DNA of 64,000 nt from Paenibacillus sp. RUD330 (GCF_002243345.2 NZ_CP022655.2:3474501-3538500); one strand, 5' to 3'; shown: positions 15,051 to 24,278, numbered from the stretch's first letter. Notes: a model not told the origin generated them from the letters alone. Numbers and translations are program-made.

Positions 15051-17173
15051 GCCTTCTCCCCGTCGGGGAGCGCCCGCACCGCCGCATCCTTGATTCCGCT
15101 GACGCCGCCCTCCAGGCAGCCGAAGCCGAACATGCCGTGTCCGAAGGACGGATCCCTGCATTCCAGCACGTTCTCCCCGTTGATCTCGAGGGTGAAGGCA
15201 TCTCCCACGGCCGTCAGCTTGAAGCGGTATTCCTGGCCCGGCTCCCAGTCGTACTTGGCCGTGAAGAGGCGTGTCGTTCCGAAATCCTGCTTGATGAACG
15301 ACACGGTTCCACGTCCGTCGAAGCCGGCCAGATAATGCCGCATGACGCCCTGTGCCCGAGCGATCAGGAGATGGCTTATTCCCTCCAGCGGCTGGACCGT
15401 CGCCTCGACGATCATGTCCCGCCCGTAATAATTGCCCGAGAACGAAGCGGCGTCGCTCTCCGCCCGGCATACCATGACGCCGCCTTCCAGCTCCCACTTG
15501 CCCCGATGATGGGAGAAGGGCGTGATGGAGCCGAACTCCTTGGCCTGCTTGGCGAAGTCGATGCTGTACCTGGCGGCGCCGCCGACATGGAAGCGGCCGA
15601 TGAACAGGCTTCCGAGCGCGCGGTCGAGCAGCGGCGACGGGCTTTCCAGAATCCAGCCGATCTCGTCGATCAGCGCGCCGTCCGTATCGGGAATGACAAA
15701 GGAGATTTCATTCCATTGCCCGTTCGCCGGCTTGATCGGCTCCAAGAGCATCTCCTTCTGCGTGAACGTATTCCGGATATAGGGAGTAAGGACGATCGGC
15801 TCGCCTTCCCATTGGTCGGCATAGATGGCGGCGCTGACCGTCTGCCCGCTGCAGGCCAGCGGCGAGAACACCGGCTTGTACTTCTCGTCGTTGAATTCCG
15901 CCCGCCGGTAGAACGGCTTCCAGTAGATCTTGCTGCTGTCGCCGGTCACGAGGCGGTCGAAGACGACCTCCAGCGAACCTCGACTGCCGTCCCGGCTCCG
16001 CAAGGCGGAATGTCGGACGACCGGCGTCTTGAAGGGATTGCTCGTGCGGAAGCCATGCGTCGACCCTGGCAGGTCGAAGTCGAAGAACACCTCTCCCGGC
16101 TTGAAGCTTTCCTTCAGATCCTGCGGAGCCACCTGCCCGTTCACGCGGAAGCCGAGAAGCGCGAGCTCCTTGGCGAAGGTCGGAAAGTCGACGAGGTTGA
16201 GATACCCCGACACGCTGGAGGCGACGATGAAATCGTTGATCGGCTCCCGATAATGGTCCGGGATGCCGGCCAGGCCGGAGTATACGCCGAGGATGGTGCC
16301 GACATTGCCGGCGTTGCAGTCCGTATCCCAGCCGCACATGGAGGCGATCTCCACCGTGCGCGCAAAATCTCCTTCGCCGTATAGAAGGGCAAGCACGCAG
16401 ACGCCGGCATTCGGAATGATGTGGCATACGCCCGTGTATTTGTCGTAGCCCCAGTGATCCTCCAGGTATTGGCGGCATGCCTGCCAATCGCCGGGGCGCC
16501 GCTTGTGGAAGTCCAGGACGGCATTCACGACTCGAGCGTACGTGGAGTCCCCGGGAATCTGGCGAAGCCCTTCGGCAATGACAGCCTGCACGCTGGAGGC
16601 GTCGAATGCCTTGGCGATGCATGCCGCCATGAAACGGGCTCCGTGCAGGCCGTTGCCGTCATGCGAGACGCTGGCTGCCTTCTCCGCGTATTCCGCCGCC
16701 TTCTCCGGATTGCCGGGGAAAAGCAATCCCCAGGAATCGATGAAGATCTGTCCGCCGATCTGCTCGGCCATTTCCAGGCCGTTCACCTCGATCGAGCCTG
16801 AGCGGGGGGCGGGAATGCCCTTGCGCAGGTTCAGGTAAGCCCGGTGCTCCGTGCTGATGTCCTCGCCGCCCCACCAGAACATGCCGATGCCTTCCCTGGC
16901 ATAGTTCAGCCAAGCCTTGCCGACATCCTCGGGCGTAAGCTCGCGTCCGTCGGCATCGTCGTACAAAGCCCGGACGAAGAAGACAGGTCCATTGGCATCG
17001 TCGTCCGCAGCGAAGGTGCTGTAGCTTTTCACGTAATTCCTGATATCCCCGTATACATCCCGGATGCGCTCGTAGGTCCAGGCGACCGGCTCGATCGGAG
17101 CTCCCAGCCTGATGCCGACATTCATCCCGATGAAGCCCGCATAGACCGTCTCGACGTAGGATTTCGGCATCAT
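15047..17173 (-). CDS. ADP-ribosylglycohydrolase-family protein with C-terminal beta-rich domain
   Basis: 708 residues, about twice the family length. Residues 1-330 are an all-helical DraG-like hydrolase domain. The C-terminal metal motif is clear (GWDTDCNAG, Asp283 and Asp285), and a DDDANGP stretch (57-63) replaces the usual TDDT. From about residue 350 to the end there is a strand-rich region that ends like a LamG/concanavalin-type carbohydrate-binding fold (motifs such as LLIARAQG, RHYLAGFDG and EYRFKLTAVGD). No signal peptide is seen, so it should be cytoplasmic. Such enzymes cleave N- or O-ribosyl bonds; the substrate is not known. It is coupled to both neighbours by 4-base overlaps. 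Confidence 0.82.
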   Translation of the reverse strand: MMPKSYVETVYAGFIGMNVGIRLGAPIEPVAWTYERIRDVYGDIRNYVKSYSTFAADDDANGPVFFVRALYDDADGRELTPEDVGKAWLNYAREGIGMFWWGGEDISTEHRAYLNLRKGIPAPRSGSIEVNGLEMAEQIGGQIFIDSWGLLFPGNPEKAAEYAEKAASVSHDGNGLHGARFMAACIAKAFDASSVQAVIAEGLRQIPGDSTYARVVNAVLDFHKRRPGDWQACRQYLEDHWGYDKYTGVCHIIPNAGVCVLALLYGEGDFARTVEIASMCGWDTDCNAGNVGTILGVYSGLAGIPDHYREPINDFIVASSVSGYLNLVDFPTFAKELALLGFRVNGQVAPQDLKESFKPGEVFFDFDLPGSTHGFRTSNPFKTPVVRHSALRSRDGSRGSLEVVFDRLVTGDSSKIYWKPFYRRAEFNDEKYKPVFSPLACSGQTVSAAIYADQWEGEPIVLTPYIRNTFTQKEMLLEPIKPANGQWNEISFVIPDTDGALIDEIGWILESPSPLLDRALGSLFIGRFHVGGAARYSIDFAKQAKEFGSITPFSHHRGKWELEGGVMVCRAESDAASFSGNYYGRDMIVEATVQPLEGISHLLIARAQGVMRHYLAGFDGRGTVSFIKQDFGTTRLFTAKYDWEPGQEYRFKLTAVGDAFTLEINGENVLECRDPSFGHGMFGFGCLEGGVSGIKDAAVRALPDGEKA

Positions 17174-18354
17174 GTCCTCTCCTCCTTCGCAGCGTCATGG
17201 ATGCTTTCCAGCATGTCGCGCCGGGCTTCCCAGGCATGCAGATCGTCCTGAATGATCCGCGCCGCCGTCGCGCTGAACCGGTCGGCGATGTCCGTCAGAT
17301 CAAGACGGTTGACGGCGTCCAGCTGCCGGATATCCTCTGGCGAGATGACCTCGGCGCCGTGCATGGCGCCGAGGATCACGCCGGCCATGACCCCGATGGA
17401 ATCCGTGTCCCGTCCGGAGTTGATGCCGTCCAGAATGGAACGGTAGTAGTCCCCGTCGTTCAGGATGATGAAGGCGAGCGCGAGCGGCAGCTCCTCGATC
17501 GACCAGAGGCGGCTCGGCGTGTAGTGGTTGCTTGGAATGCCGACCTTGTCGATATGGCGGCTGACATCGTCGCCCATCGGCGAGTATTTCGCCATGATCC
17601 GGTGCAGCACGGCGATGACCGCGTCCCTGTCGTCCCTGCGGGGGCGCAGGTCGCGGGCGGCGGCCGTCAATTCGGCAATCGCCGCCTTCGTGCCGTCCTT
17701 CGCCAGGGAAAGCGCCGTCTCCACGATGGCATCCGCCGTCACGCCGGGCTCGAAAGCCTTGGCGACGCAGGCGGCGAGCACGCCTGCCGCCTCGAGGCCG
17801 TAGCTGCTCTGATGCCCCATCGCGAACAGGATCGCCTCGTCGTAGGCCGCCTTGGGGTTGCCGGCGTTGACGACGCCGATCGGGGCGATGTACATCGCCG
17901 CCCCGCAGTTGACCATATTGCCGAGGCCGCCTTCGCGCGGCTCGCAGTTCGCCAGCACATGGCGGAGGAAGATATGCTTTTCCGGGTAGAAGAGCCGATC
18001 CATGATGTAGGTTTCCCGGTCCAGCTCGGGAACGAACGTTTTGCGGAAGGCGATCTCCTTCACGAACTCGCCGCCCATATCGTAGGCGTCCAGATGCCTG
18101 CCCTCGGCATGGTACACGTTGATCAGGGCGATGGTCATCAGCGTATCGTCGGTAACGATGCCGTCTCCCCTGACCCGGCCGAGCCGGACATCCTCGGGCA
18201 GATCCATCTTATGCCATCTCGTCATGATGGACTCTACACGCCCGTATTTCATTTTGATTTCGTCATAGGTCAGCTTCTCGACCGGGGCTCCCATGGCATC
18301 CCCGAGCGCGGTCGAGATCACCACGCCCCTTACCCGACTGCGGAATGTCGTCAT
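17170..18354 (-). CDS. ADP-ribosylglycohydrolase-family protein (DraG-like)
   Basis: A 394-residue single-domain member with the complete binuclear-metal set: ALGDAMGAP (residues 16-24), VTDDT (67-71) and SGRDTDS (313-319). These bind Mg2+ and the ribose in enzymes such as DraG and ARH3. No signal peptide is seen. It lies directly behind the solute-binding protein gene and overlaps the second ADP-ribosylglycohydrolase gene by 4 bases, so the two hydrolases are probably made in similar amounts. In this operon its likely role is hydrolysis of an imported ribosyl glycoside (inference); removal of ADP-ribose from a protein is the alternative. Confidence 0.88.
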   Translation of the reverse strand: MTTFRSRVRGVVISTALGDAMGAPVEKLTYDEIKMKYGRVESIMTRWHKMDLPEDVRLGRVRGDGIVTDDTLMTIALINVYHAEGRHLDAYDMGGEFVKEIAFRKTFVPELDRETYIMDRLFYPEKHIFLRHVLANCEPREGGLGNMVNCGAAMYIAPIGVVNAGNPKAAYDEAILFAMGHQSSYGLEAAGVLAACVAKAFEPGVTADAIVETALSLAKDGTKAAIAELTAAARDLRPRRDDRDAVIAVLHRIMAKYSPMGDDVSRHIDKVGIPSNHYTPSRLWSIEELPLALAFIILNDGDYYRSILDGINSGRDTDSIGVMAGVILGAMHGAEVISPEDIRQLDAVNRLDLTDIADRFSATAARIIQDDLHAWEARRDMLESIHDAAKEERT

Positions 18355-18367
18355 CGATGCATGCTCC

Positions 18368-19861
18368 TTACTTGATGGTTTTGTTCGCGTATTTGGTGAT
18401 TTCGGTTCCTCCGGCTGCGTTCCAGGCGTCGACGAACTGGCCGAACTGGCTCAGATCCTTCTTGCCGGTAATGAAGTCCGTCGAGTATTCCTTGTACAGA
18501 TTGTTCATCGCGTCCCAGTTGGCGACGAACTGCTCCGGAATGATGAAGTTGTTGTCTTCGGTGTAGTACTCCGAAGCCATCTTCAGCGATTTTTCCCCCG
18601 GCTCGCCCAGCAGCGGCGTCTTCAGCGGAATGTCGGACTTGATGGTCACCGGCTCCCAGAAGCGCGCATACCAGTTGTTGTAATAGTTCTCGTTCAGCTC
18701 GATCTTGCCGTCGACGATTTTGTAGTCCTCGTTTTCATAGCCGAGACGGTCCAGCATCTGGCCTTTGGGGCTGGCGAGGTAGTCGAACACCTGGAACGCG
18801 GCATCCTTGTTCTTCGATTGGGAAGAGATCGCCAGGCCGCGGGATTCCTTCGTGACGTCCGTCGCTCCGAAGCCTTGGCCGATGCCCTTGGCCGGAGGCA
18901 GCACGACCAGCTTGGCGCCGGCTCCTCCGAGATCCTGCATGCGGCCGTTGTACAGGTCGAGGATTTTGCCTGCCGTACCGGTGATGACGCCGGCTTCGCC
19001 CTTGTAGAAGGCATCCTCCTTCGTATCCCATTGCTTCGTGATGAACTGCGGATCCAGCAGGCCTTCCTTGTACAGCTTGTTGTAGAAGGCCAGCTTTTCT
19101 TTCTCGCCTTCGGAGATCTTGGCGTATTCGAACGTGCCGTCATCCTTCTTGATCCACGTTTTGTCGAGGCCGAACGCCGAGTTGAAGATCGTATTGATCT
19201 CCGCGATGTCTCCCGCAGCCGTAAGCGCATAGGCCGGCTTGCCGGAGCCCGGCTTCTTCTCGACCAGCTCCTTGAAGAAGGCGTAGTAGTTGTCCACGGA
19301 CGGGTTTTCCGTCAATGCCTTGGAGCTGTCCATCGCTTCGAACCAATCCGCCCGGACGACCGGAGCCTTGGGAGCGAGCGGCTTGATCCACAGCAGATAC
19401 GGATAGCTGGTCATGCGGGTGATGTTGTGAGGCTCCATGATGTCTTTGACGTACTTGGATTTGTTGATATAAGGAGTCAAGTCCTCCAGAAGGCCTTGCT
19501 CGGCCATCTGCTGGTCGCCGCCCTGGAAGTAGATGATGTCCGGAATCGTGCCGCCGAGCAGCAGCAGGTTCAGGTTCTCGGCGTAGCTGCCCTGCGCCAG
19601 ATCGACCAGCTCGAACTTGACGTTCAGGCCTTCGTCCTTGGCAAGCGCTTTCTCCAGCTCTCCGAAAAATCGGACCGAAGCGGCGTTCGCCGTGCCTTCG
19701 TCCTTGTAGACGATCTTGAGCGTGATCGGCTGGCTGCCGCCTTCAGGCTGGGCGGAGCCGGCATTTCCCTGATTGGCGGCCGGAGTGCCCGAGTTGGACG
19801 AGCAAGCGGTCATGACGACGGCCATCGTAGCGGCGATCGCGATTGAATTCCATTTTTTCAT
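18368..19861 (-). CDS. ABC sugar transporter solute-binding lipoprotein (island 1)
   Basis: 497 residues. The lipoprotein signal is explicit: Lys-rich start, hydrophobic core, then the lipobox VMTAC with the lipidated Cys20, followed by a Ser/Gly/Asn-rich linker. The mature part is a family-1 extracellular solute-binding protein (periplasmic-binding fold, ITLKIVYKDEG start). It delivers the substrate to the two permeases encoded upstream. No ATPase gene is present, so a shared MsmX-type ATPase encoded elsewhere probably energises transport, as is common in this group. Confidence 0.92.
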   Translation of the reverse strand: MKKWNSIAIAATMAVVMTACSSNSGTPAANQGNAGSAQPEGGSQPITLKIVYKDEGTANAASVRFFGELEKALAKDEGLNVKFELVDLAQGSYAENLNLLLLGGTIPDIIYFQGGDQQMAEQGLLEDLTPYINKSKYVKDIMEPHNITRMTSYPYLLWIKPLAPKAPVVRADWFEAMDSSKALTENPSVDNYYAFFKELVEKKPGSGKPAYALTAAGDIAEINTIFNSAFGLDKTWIKKDDGTFEYAKISEGEKEKLAFYNKLYKEGLLDPQFITKQWDTKEDAFYKGEAGVITGTAGKILDLYNGRMQDLGGAGAKLVVLPPAKGIGQGFGATDVTKESRGLAISSQSKNKDAAFQVFDYLASPKGQMLDRLGYENEDYKIVDGKIELNENYYNNWYARFWEPVTIKSDIPLKTPLLGEPGEKSLKMASEYYTEDNNFIIPEQFVANWDAMNNLYKEYSTDFITGKKDLSQFGQFVDAWNAAGGTEITKYANKTIK

Positions 19862-19931
19862 GTTTTTTATCTCCCCTTATGGATGATAGCCTTCCTCGCT
19901 TAAGCTGCCCTTGCGGCCGGAACGCTCCGGC

Positions 19932-20804
19932 TTAATCCTTGACTCCCCCTTCCAGAGCGCCCTTGGCGTAATACTTCAGGATGAACGGGTAGAGCACGAG
20001 CAGCGGCACGATGGCGATGATGATCGTTCCGGCCTGCAGCGCCGCGAAGTCGAAGTGGATGGAGCTGTCGAACATGTTCTGGCTGCCGATGAGCGACGTG
20101 TTGTCCTTGCGGACGACGAACTGCCTCAGCACGACCTGCAGCGGCCACTTCGCCGGCTCCGAGATGTACAGCGTGGCCCGGAAATACTCGTTCCAGTGGT
20201 ACACTCCGTAGAACAGTCCGAGCGTGGCCAGCCCCGGCTTGGAGAGCGGCATCATGATCCGGCTGTACATCCGGAAGTGGCCGGCTCCATCGATGCGGGA
20301 AGCCTCCAGAATCTCCTCCGGAATGTCCTGGAAAAACCGCATCAGGATGAAGAGGTAATACACATTGACCGCCTTGTACAGAATCAGCGAGGTCAGCGTA
20401 TTCATCAGGCCGATGTCCTTGATGAGCAGATATTCCGGAATCATGCCCGGCTCAAACACCATGATGACGATCAGGAAGAAGAGGACGAATTTCTTGCCCA
20501 CGAATTCATTGCGGGCGAGCACGTAGGCGGCCATCGAGGTGAGCGCCAGGTTGAGCGCCGTACCCGCGACGGTAATCCAGACCGAATTGAGGATGCTGCC
20601 CGTTATGAGCGGATTGGCGAACAGAAGCTCATAGTTGAGCGTGGAGAAGCCCTTCGGAATGATGTCCAGCCCGCCCATCAGATGCGCCTTGCCCGGCTCC
20701 GTGAAGGACAGGGCAAGCAGATTGAGCAGAGGCACGAGCACCATGAGCGTGAAGGCGAACAACAGCAGATAAATGACGAGTTTCGAAACTTCCAGTCGTC
20801 TCAC
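19932..20804 (-). CDS. Sugar ABC transporter permease, MalG/LplC type (island 1)
   Basis: 290 residues with six hydrophobic segments and the cytoplasmic EAA loop (EASRIDGAG near residue 173) that docks the ATPase. It starts at GTG behind AGGAGGG. It pairs with the permease just upstream (12 bp gap) and with the downstream lipoprotein. Confidence 0.92.
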   Translation of the reverse strand: MRRLEVSKLVIYLLLFAFTLMVLVPLLNLLALSFTEPGKAHLMGGLDIIPKGFSTLNYELLFANPLITGSILNSVWITVAGTALNLALTSMAAYVLARNEFVGKKFVLFFLIVIMVFEPGMIPEYLLIKDIGLMNTLTSLILYKAVNVYYLFILMRFFQDIPEEILEASRIDGAGHFRMYSRIMMPLSKPGLATLGLFYGVYHWNEYFRATLYISEPAKWPLQVVLRQFVVRKDNTSLIGSQNMFDSSIHFDFAALQAGTIIIAIVPLLVLYPFILKYYAKGALEGGVKD

Positions 20805-20816
20805 TTGATATCCCTC

Positions 20817-21710
20817 CTACCAGACGCCTTTGCCTGAGATGCGCTTCGAGATGAAATGCGTGCCCAGGATGAGGACGATGCCGATGACGCCCTTGAACAG
20901 GCTTGCCGCTGTCGCATAGGCGAACTGGCCGTTGCCGATGCCGATCCGGTACACATACGTGTCCAGAATGTCCACGACGCTGATGACCGATGCATTCATG
21001 AAGTTGAACACCTGATCGAAGCCGGCATTCATGAAAAAGCCCAGATTGAGAATGAAGACGGTTACAACAGTGCTGTAGAGATGGGGCATCGTAATGAAGC
21101 GCATTTGCTGCAGCCGGGTCGCGCCGTCGATCTTGGCCGCTTCGTACAGCCCGGGGCTGATCTTCATGATGGCGGCCAGATAGATGATGGAATCCCATCC
21201 TGCGCTGCGCCAGATTTCCGAGAAGACGAGCACCCAGCGGATATGCTCCTTGCTCGTCATATAATCGACCGACGGCAGCTGGAAGAAGCTCGCGATCTGG
21301 TTGACGCCGCCGGTCGCCGGATTCAGAAGGCTGATCCAGATGCCCGCGATGACGACCCAGGACAGGAAATGCGGCAGGTAAAGCACGGACTGCACGTATT
21401 TGCGGTACTTGGAGCTGCGCACTTCATTGATGAAGAGCGACAGCACGATCGGAATCGGAAAGACGAAGACGATCTTCATCAAGCTGATGATGATGGTGTT
21501 CTGGAGCACGCTGGCGAATGCCGGCGAGCTGAACAGCGTCTTGAAATGCTTCCATCCGACCCAGACAGGGTCGCCGATGATGCGGTAATCCTGGAAGGCG
21601 AGCTTCATGCCGTAGAGCGGGATGAGATGGAAGATGAAGAAGTAGAGCAGGGGCAGGAACAGCATGGCGTAGAGAACCCAGTCCTGCCGCAGCCGCTTCA
21701 TGACGTTCAT
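20817..21710 (-). CDS. Sugar ABC transporter permease, MalF/LplB type (island 1)
   Basis: 297 residues and six hydrophobic segments. Near the N-terminus, FHLIPLYGMKLAFQDY is typical of LplB/YtcP-like permeases, and the EAA loop reads EAAKIDGATR near residue 194. It begins 3 bp after the DUF4387 gene, showing that the unusual AtuA/DUF4387 genes and the transporter are one transcription unit. Confidence 0.92.
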   Translation of the reverse strand: MNVMKRLRQDWVLYAMLFLPLLYFFIFHLIPLYGMKLAFQDYRIIGDPVWVGWKHFKTLFSSPAFASVLQNTIIISLMKIVFVFPIPIVLSLFINEVRSSKYRKYVQSVLYLPHFLSWVVIAGIWISLLNPATGGVNQIASFFQLPSVDYMTSKEHIRWVLVFSEIWRSAGWDSIIYLAAIMKISPGLYEAAKIDGATRLQQMRFITMPHLYSTVVTVFILNLGFFMNAGFDQVFNFMNASVISVVDILDTYVYRIGIGNGQFAYATAASLFKGVIGIVLILGTHFISKRISGKGVW

Positions 21711-21713
21711 AGC

Positions 21714-22040
21714 CTACACCTCCCGGGGACAATGGATTTCCAGCTGCATGAGCGGGGCGTGCTGCTGCGCCCCGTACACATCCCGGTCTCCGGCGCTGCC
21801 GGAGGAGATCTCCCGCGACATCGTCACCTTGAAGCCGAGCGCCTGATCGAAAAAGACGAAGTGATGGATCTGCTCCTCCGAGATTCCATAAGCCTTGCCG
21901 ACGGCTTCTCTGGTGACGGAACCGGAATTCTTGACGTTTTCATACATTTCCCTGGAGTCGAAGAGCACATCCAGAGTAAGTTCAAAAGGGCCGGAGTTTT
22001 TGCTCCGCAGCACCTTGGCCATATCGCCGAGCTTGGTCAT
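21714..22040 (-). CDS. DUF4387-family protein
   Basis: About 108 residues. It matches my knowledge of DUF4387, a small alpha/beta domain often found next to, or fused behind, AtuA-family (DUF1446) proteins. Visible landmarks are AKVLRSKNSGPFELTLDV near the start and the middle segment HHFVFFDQALGFKVTM. The second in-frame ATG was taken as start because AAGGAGG lies at a proper distance; the first is too close. Biochemical function is unknown. Adjacency to AtuA suggests the two form a complex (inference). Confidence 0.85.
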   Translation of the reverse strand: MTKLGDMAKVLRSKNSGPFELTLDVLFDSREMYENVKNSGSVTREAVGKAYGISEEQIHHFVFFDQALGFKVTMSREISSGSAGDRDVYGAQQHAPLMQLEIHCPREV

Positions 22041-22054
22041 GGCTTGCATCCTCC

Positions 22055-23404
22055 TTATCGCTGCTCGATCGTGAAGACATCCGGTCTCGATTCCATCAGA
22101 TGGTACACGGAAAACTCATACACCGGCCCGAACTCGATATCGCTGGGAGCGAACGGGAAGGCCAGATTGCCGGCGGTCGACTTGCGTCCCTCATAGCCGT
22201 AATGCAGGAAGGTCGAGCGGACGGTCGCGCAGATGCTGCTGGCCAGCTCCTGCGTGCGGGCGACGACCTCGAACATGGCGCCGACCTCATGCCCCCGGAA
22301 CGCTTCCGGCTCCTGTCTGCCCAGGACGCCGTTCATTCCGTAGTTGTAGAAGCGGATCTCGTAATCCGACTCCGGAATGTCCCGGTAGTAGTCCTTCGCC
22401 TGGCTGCGGACCAGCTCCTGGACCGCCACCAGCTTGCCCAGCAGAATCGGATCGCGGATGCCGGCCACGACGAAGGTCCGATATGCGGTCTGCCTCGCGC
22501 CTTCGAGCTTGATTCTATACGTATCGGCCGGAAGGTAGCGGCTGCCGCTGACGCGCACGACGCCCGGGCTGCTTTCCTCGAAGCGGCATAACTCCAGGTC
22601 CAGCGTGAAGCCCGGTCCATGCAGGATGTAGGGATGCTCCTTCTCGTAGAACGTATGGGCCGCAACGCTCGTCTCGCTGCAGGTCCGGTCCGGATTGAGC
22701 GATTCGACGGTGAAATAGCCGTCGCTGATCGTCCCGAGAATGCTGTCCTTGGTCGTTCCCGGCTCGGCGCACAGCGCGCCGCATTCCAAAATCTTGCCCA
22801 GATGATAGGACAGGCCTGGATCCTTGCCATGGTAGATGCCGATAGCCGCGAACGGCGATGGATCGTAGGCTCTGCCGCAGACGATGATGTCCGCTCCGCC
22901 CCGCAGCGCTTCGACGATCGGCTCGTGTCCCATCTGGGCCACGATGCTGTTCGTAGCCGCGATGGCCTCCTCCGTAAGCGGCGGAATGTTCGGACTCAGG
23001 GAGGATATCCGCCCTTCCTCTCTTGCCTGCAGGAGCTCCTCTTGGGAGAAGTCTGCCCAGATGACGGTAATGTTGGCCTGCAGCTTCATTTCCTCCAGCA
23101 GCTCGTCGATGATCTCCAGCGTCCAGTTCACATGCGTTCTCGCCCCGGAGCCCCCGGCCGAGCCGATGATGATCGGGATTCCGCTGGACAGGCCGGCTGG
23201 AATCATGATGCCGAGGTCCTTCTTCACCGCCCTCTTGCTGACGATGGAGACGCCGGCGCCCAGCTTGTGCGGGCCTCCATCGGTCGAGCCGGCATCCACG
23301 ACGATGCCATGCGGCTCCCGGCTCATTCCATTCATGAAGGAATTCTCCGGAAATCCGTATCCCAGCATGCCGCAGGGCGATAAGATTCGAATGTCTGTGC
23401 TCAT
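22055..23404 (-). CDS. AtuA-family (DUF1446) protein
   Basis: About 449 residues, first gene of the island 1 operon. Family features are the N-terminal stretch with DAGSTDGGPHKLG, a glycine-rich GSAGGSGA segment and a CGRAYDPSPFAA block. AtuA was named from acyclic terpene utilisation, but the family is widespread in unrelated catabolic clusters and its reaction is not firmly known to me. No signal peptide. The ATG chosen follows GAGGGAGA; an upstream in-frame ATG would extend the protein into the operator region. Together with DUF4387 it probably acts on the non-sugar part, or an oxidised form, of the imported compound (inference). Confidence 0.85.
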   Translation of the reverse strand: MSTDIRILSPCGMLGYGFPENSFMNGMSREPHGIVVDAGSTDGGPHKLGAGVSIVSKRAVKKDLGIMIPAGLSSGIPIIIGSAGGSGARTHVNWTLEIIDELLEEMKLQANITVIWADFSQEELLQAREEGRISSLSPNIPPLTEEAIAATNSIVAQMGHEPIVEALRGGADIIVCGRAYDPSPFAAIGIYHGKDPGLSYHLGKILECGALCAEPGTTKDSILGTISDGYFTVESLNPDRTCSETSVAAHTFYEKEHPYILHGPGFTLDLELCRFEESSPGVVRVSGSRYLPADTYRIKLEGARQTAYRTFVVAGIRDPILLGKLVAVQELVRSQAKDYYRDIPESDYEIRFYNYGMNGVLGRQEPEAFRGHEVGAMFEVVARTQELASSICATVRSTFLHYGYEGRKSTAGNLAFPFAPSDIEFGPVYEFSVYHLMESRPDVFTIEQR

Positions 23405-23449
23405 CTCGGTCTCCCTCATTTTCAAGTCGTAGTGGGTCGTTCTGGTATC

Positions 23450-23490
23450 ATTTGGATGGTTGGACAGTTGGATAATTGGATCACCCAATT
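23450..23490. promoter_or_regulatory. Operator region of the AtuA operon: palindrome plus tandem half-sites
   Basis: AATTGGATCACCCAATT (23474-23490) is a one-mismatch version of the perfect palindrome found upstream of the regulator gene. Its left half-site TTGGAT is repeated at a strict 8-bp period: TTGGAT, TTGGAC, TTGGAT, TTGGAT at 23452, 23460, 23468 and 23476. This is about 50-85 bp upstream of the AtuA start codon and is a strong candidate for binding by the GntR/FadR regulator. No convincing -10/-35 pair was identified around it. Confidence 0.7.
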
Positions 23491-23499
23491 TAGGATAAA

Positions 23500-23520
23500 G
23501 AAAAAGGGGATTTCCCCTTA
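23500..23520 (-). terminator. Terminator overlapping the end of the FadR-type regulator gene
   Basis: On the minus strand AAGGGGA-AA-TCCCCTT is followed by TTTC, with the regulator's stop codon inside the 5' arm. It separates the regulator transcript from the AtuA operon. Confidence 0.7.
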
Positions 23521-24213
23521 GGCTTGAACAGCGTTTCGCTGGATGTTGTCCTTCACATGGCTTAAATGGTTGAGCAACGCAAGCCTGGCCTTGACGGGAT
23601 CCCGTTCCTTGATCGCCTGCAGGATGAGCAGATGCTCCTCGTATACCTCGCTCTTGCGGCCGGGAATGACCGCCGTCTTGCTCAGCGTGCGCTGCAGCAT
23701 ATCCATCTGCAGCTCGATCATGTTGACGAGCACGACGTTATGGGTCGCCTTGGCGATCGAAAGATGGAATGCCTGGTCCGGCTTGGAGCGGTCCCCGTCG
23801 AGATCGATCTGGCCCCAAGCCTCGAAGGCCGCTTCGATCTCCGCGATATCCTCCTCGGTCGCCCGCTTGGCGGCGAGCTCCACGATGCCGGTCTCGAACA
23901 GCTCGCGGGCTTCCAGCAGCTCGATGATCGTCGCCCGCTCGATATTGTCGAGGATCCGGCTGCGGTCCTCGGCGACGTCGAGCGACTTGCTCAGGAAGCG
24001 GCCGCCGCCGGGACGGGCCTCGATCAGCCCTTCCCGCTCGAGGATGCGGAACGCCTCCCGCAGCGTGCCGCGGCTGATGCCGAACGACTGGGCGAGTTCC
24101 CTCTCCGTCGGCAGGAAGTCTCCCGGAGCGAGATTGCCTTCGAGGATAAGGGTTTTCAGCTGCTCGATGACATCCTCGTAGACCCGATGATATTTGATTT
24201 TCTTAATCGTCAT
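23518..24213 (-). CDS. GntR/FadR-family transcriptional regulator
   Basis: About 231 residues. The N-terminal winged helix-turn-helix has LPTERELAQSFGISRGTLREAFRILE-type features at about residues 31-55, followed by an all-helical FCD ligand-binding domain; members bind organic acids or sugar acids and often a metal through His residues. The ATG follows GAGGGGAAAG; a longer reading would run into the operator. It has its own promoter and terminator and sits immediately upstream of the AtuA operon. Identical palindromes before both transcription units indicate autoregulation and control of the operon (inference). Confidence 0.92.
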   Translation of the reverse strand: MTIKKIKYHRVYEDVIEQLKTLILEGNLAPGDFLPTERELAQSFGISRGTLREAFRILEREGLIEARPGGGRFLSKSLDVAEDRSRILDNIERATIIELLEARELFETGIVELAAKRATEEDIAEIEAAFEAWGQIDLDGDRSKPDQAFHLSIAKATHNVVLVNMIELQMDMLQRTLSKTAVIPGRKSEVYEEHLLILQAIKERDPVKARLALLNHLSHVKDNIQRNAVQA

Positions 24214-24249
24214 AAATACGTCTTTCCCCTCTATCGCGCGCGTTGCCGG

Positions 24250-24266
24250 AATTGGATCATCCAATT
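24250..24266. promoter_or_regulatory. Perfect palindromic operator upstream of the FadR-type regulator
   Basis: AATTGGAT-C-ATCCAATT is a perfect 8+1+8 inverted repeat lying just downstream of the predicted transcription start of the regulator gene. A near copy occurs before the AtuA operon. Confidence 0.75.
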
Positions 24267-24278
24267 GACCACTTGTTA

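Noticed and set aside
17170-18354. Antiphage or toxin-type ADP-ribosylation module (DarTG- or DraT/DraG-like)
   Set aside because: No ADP-ribosyltransferase or toxin gene is present; the context is a sugar importer and a ribokinase, which points to catabolism.
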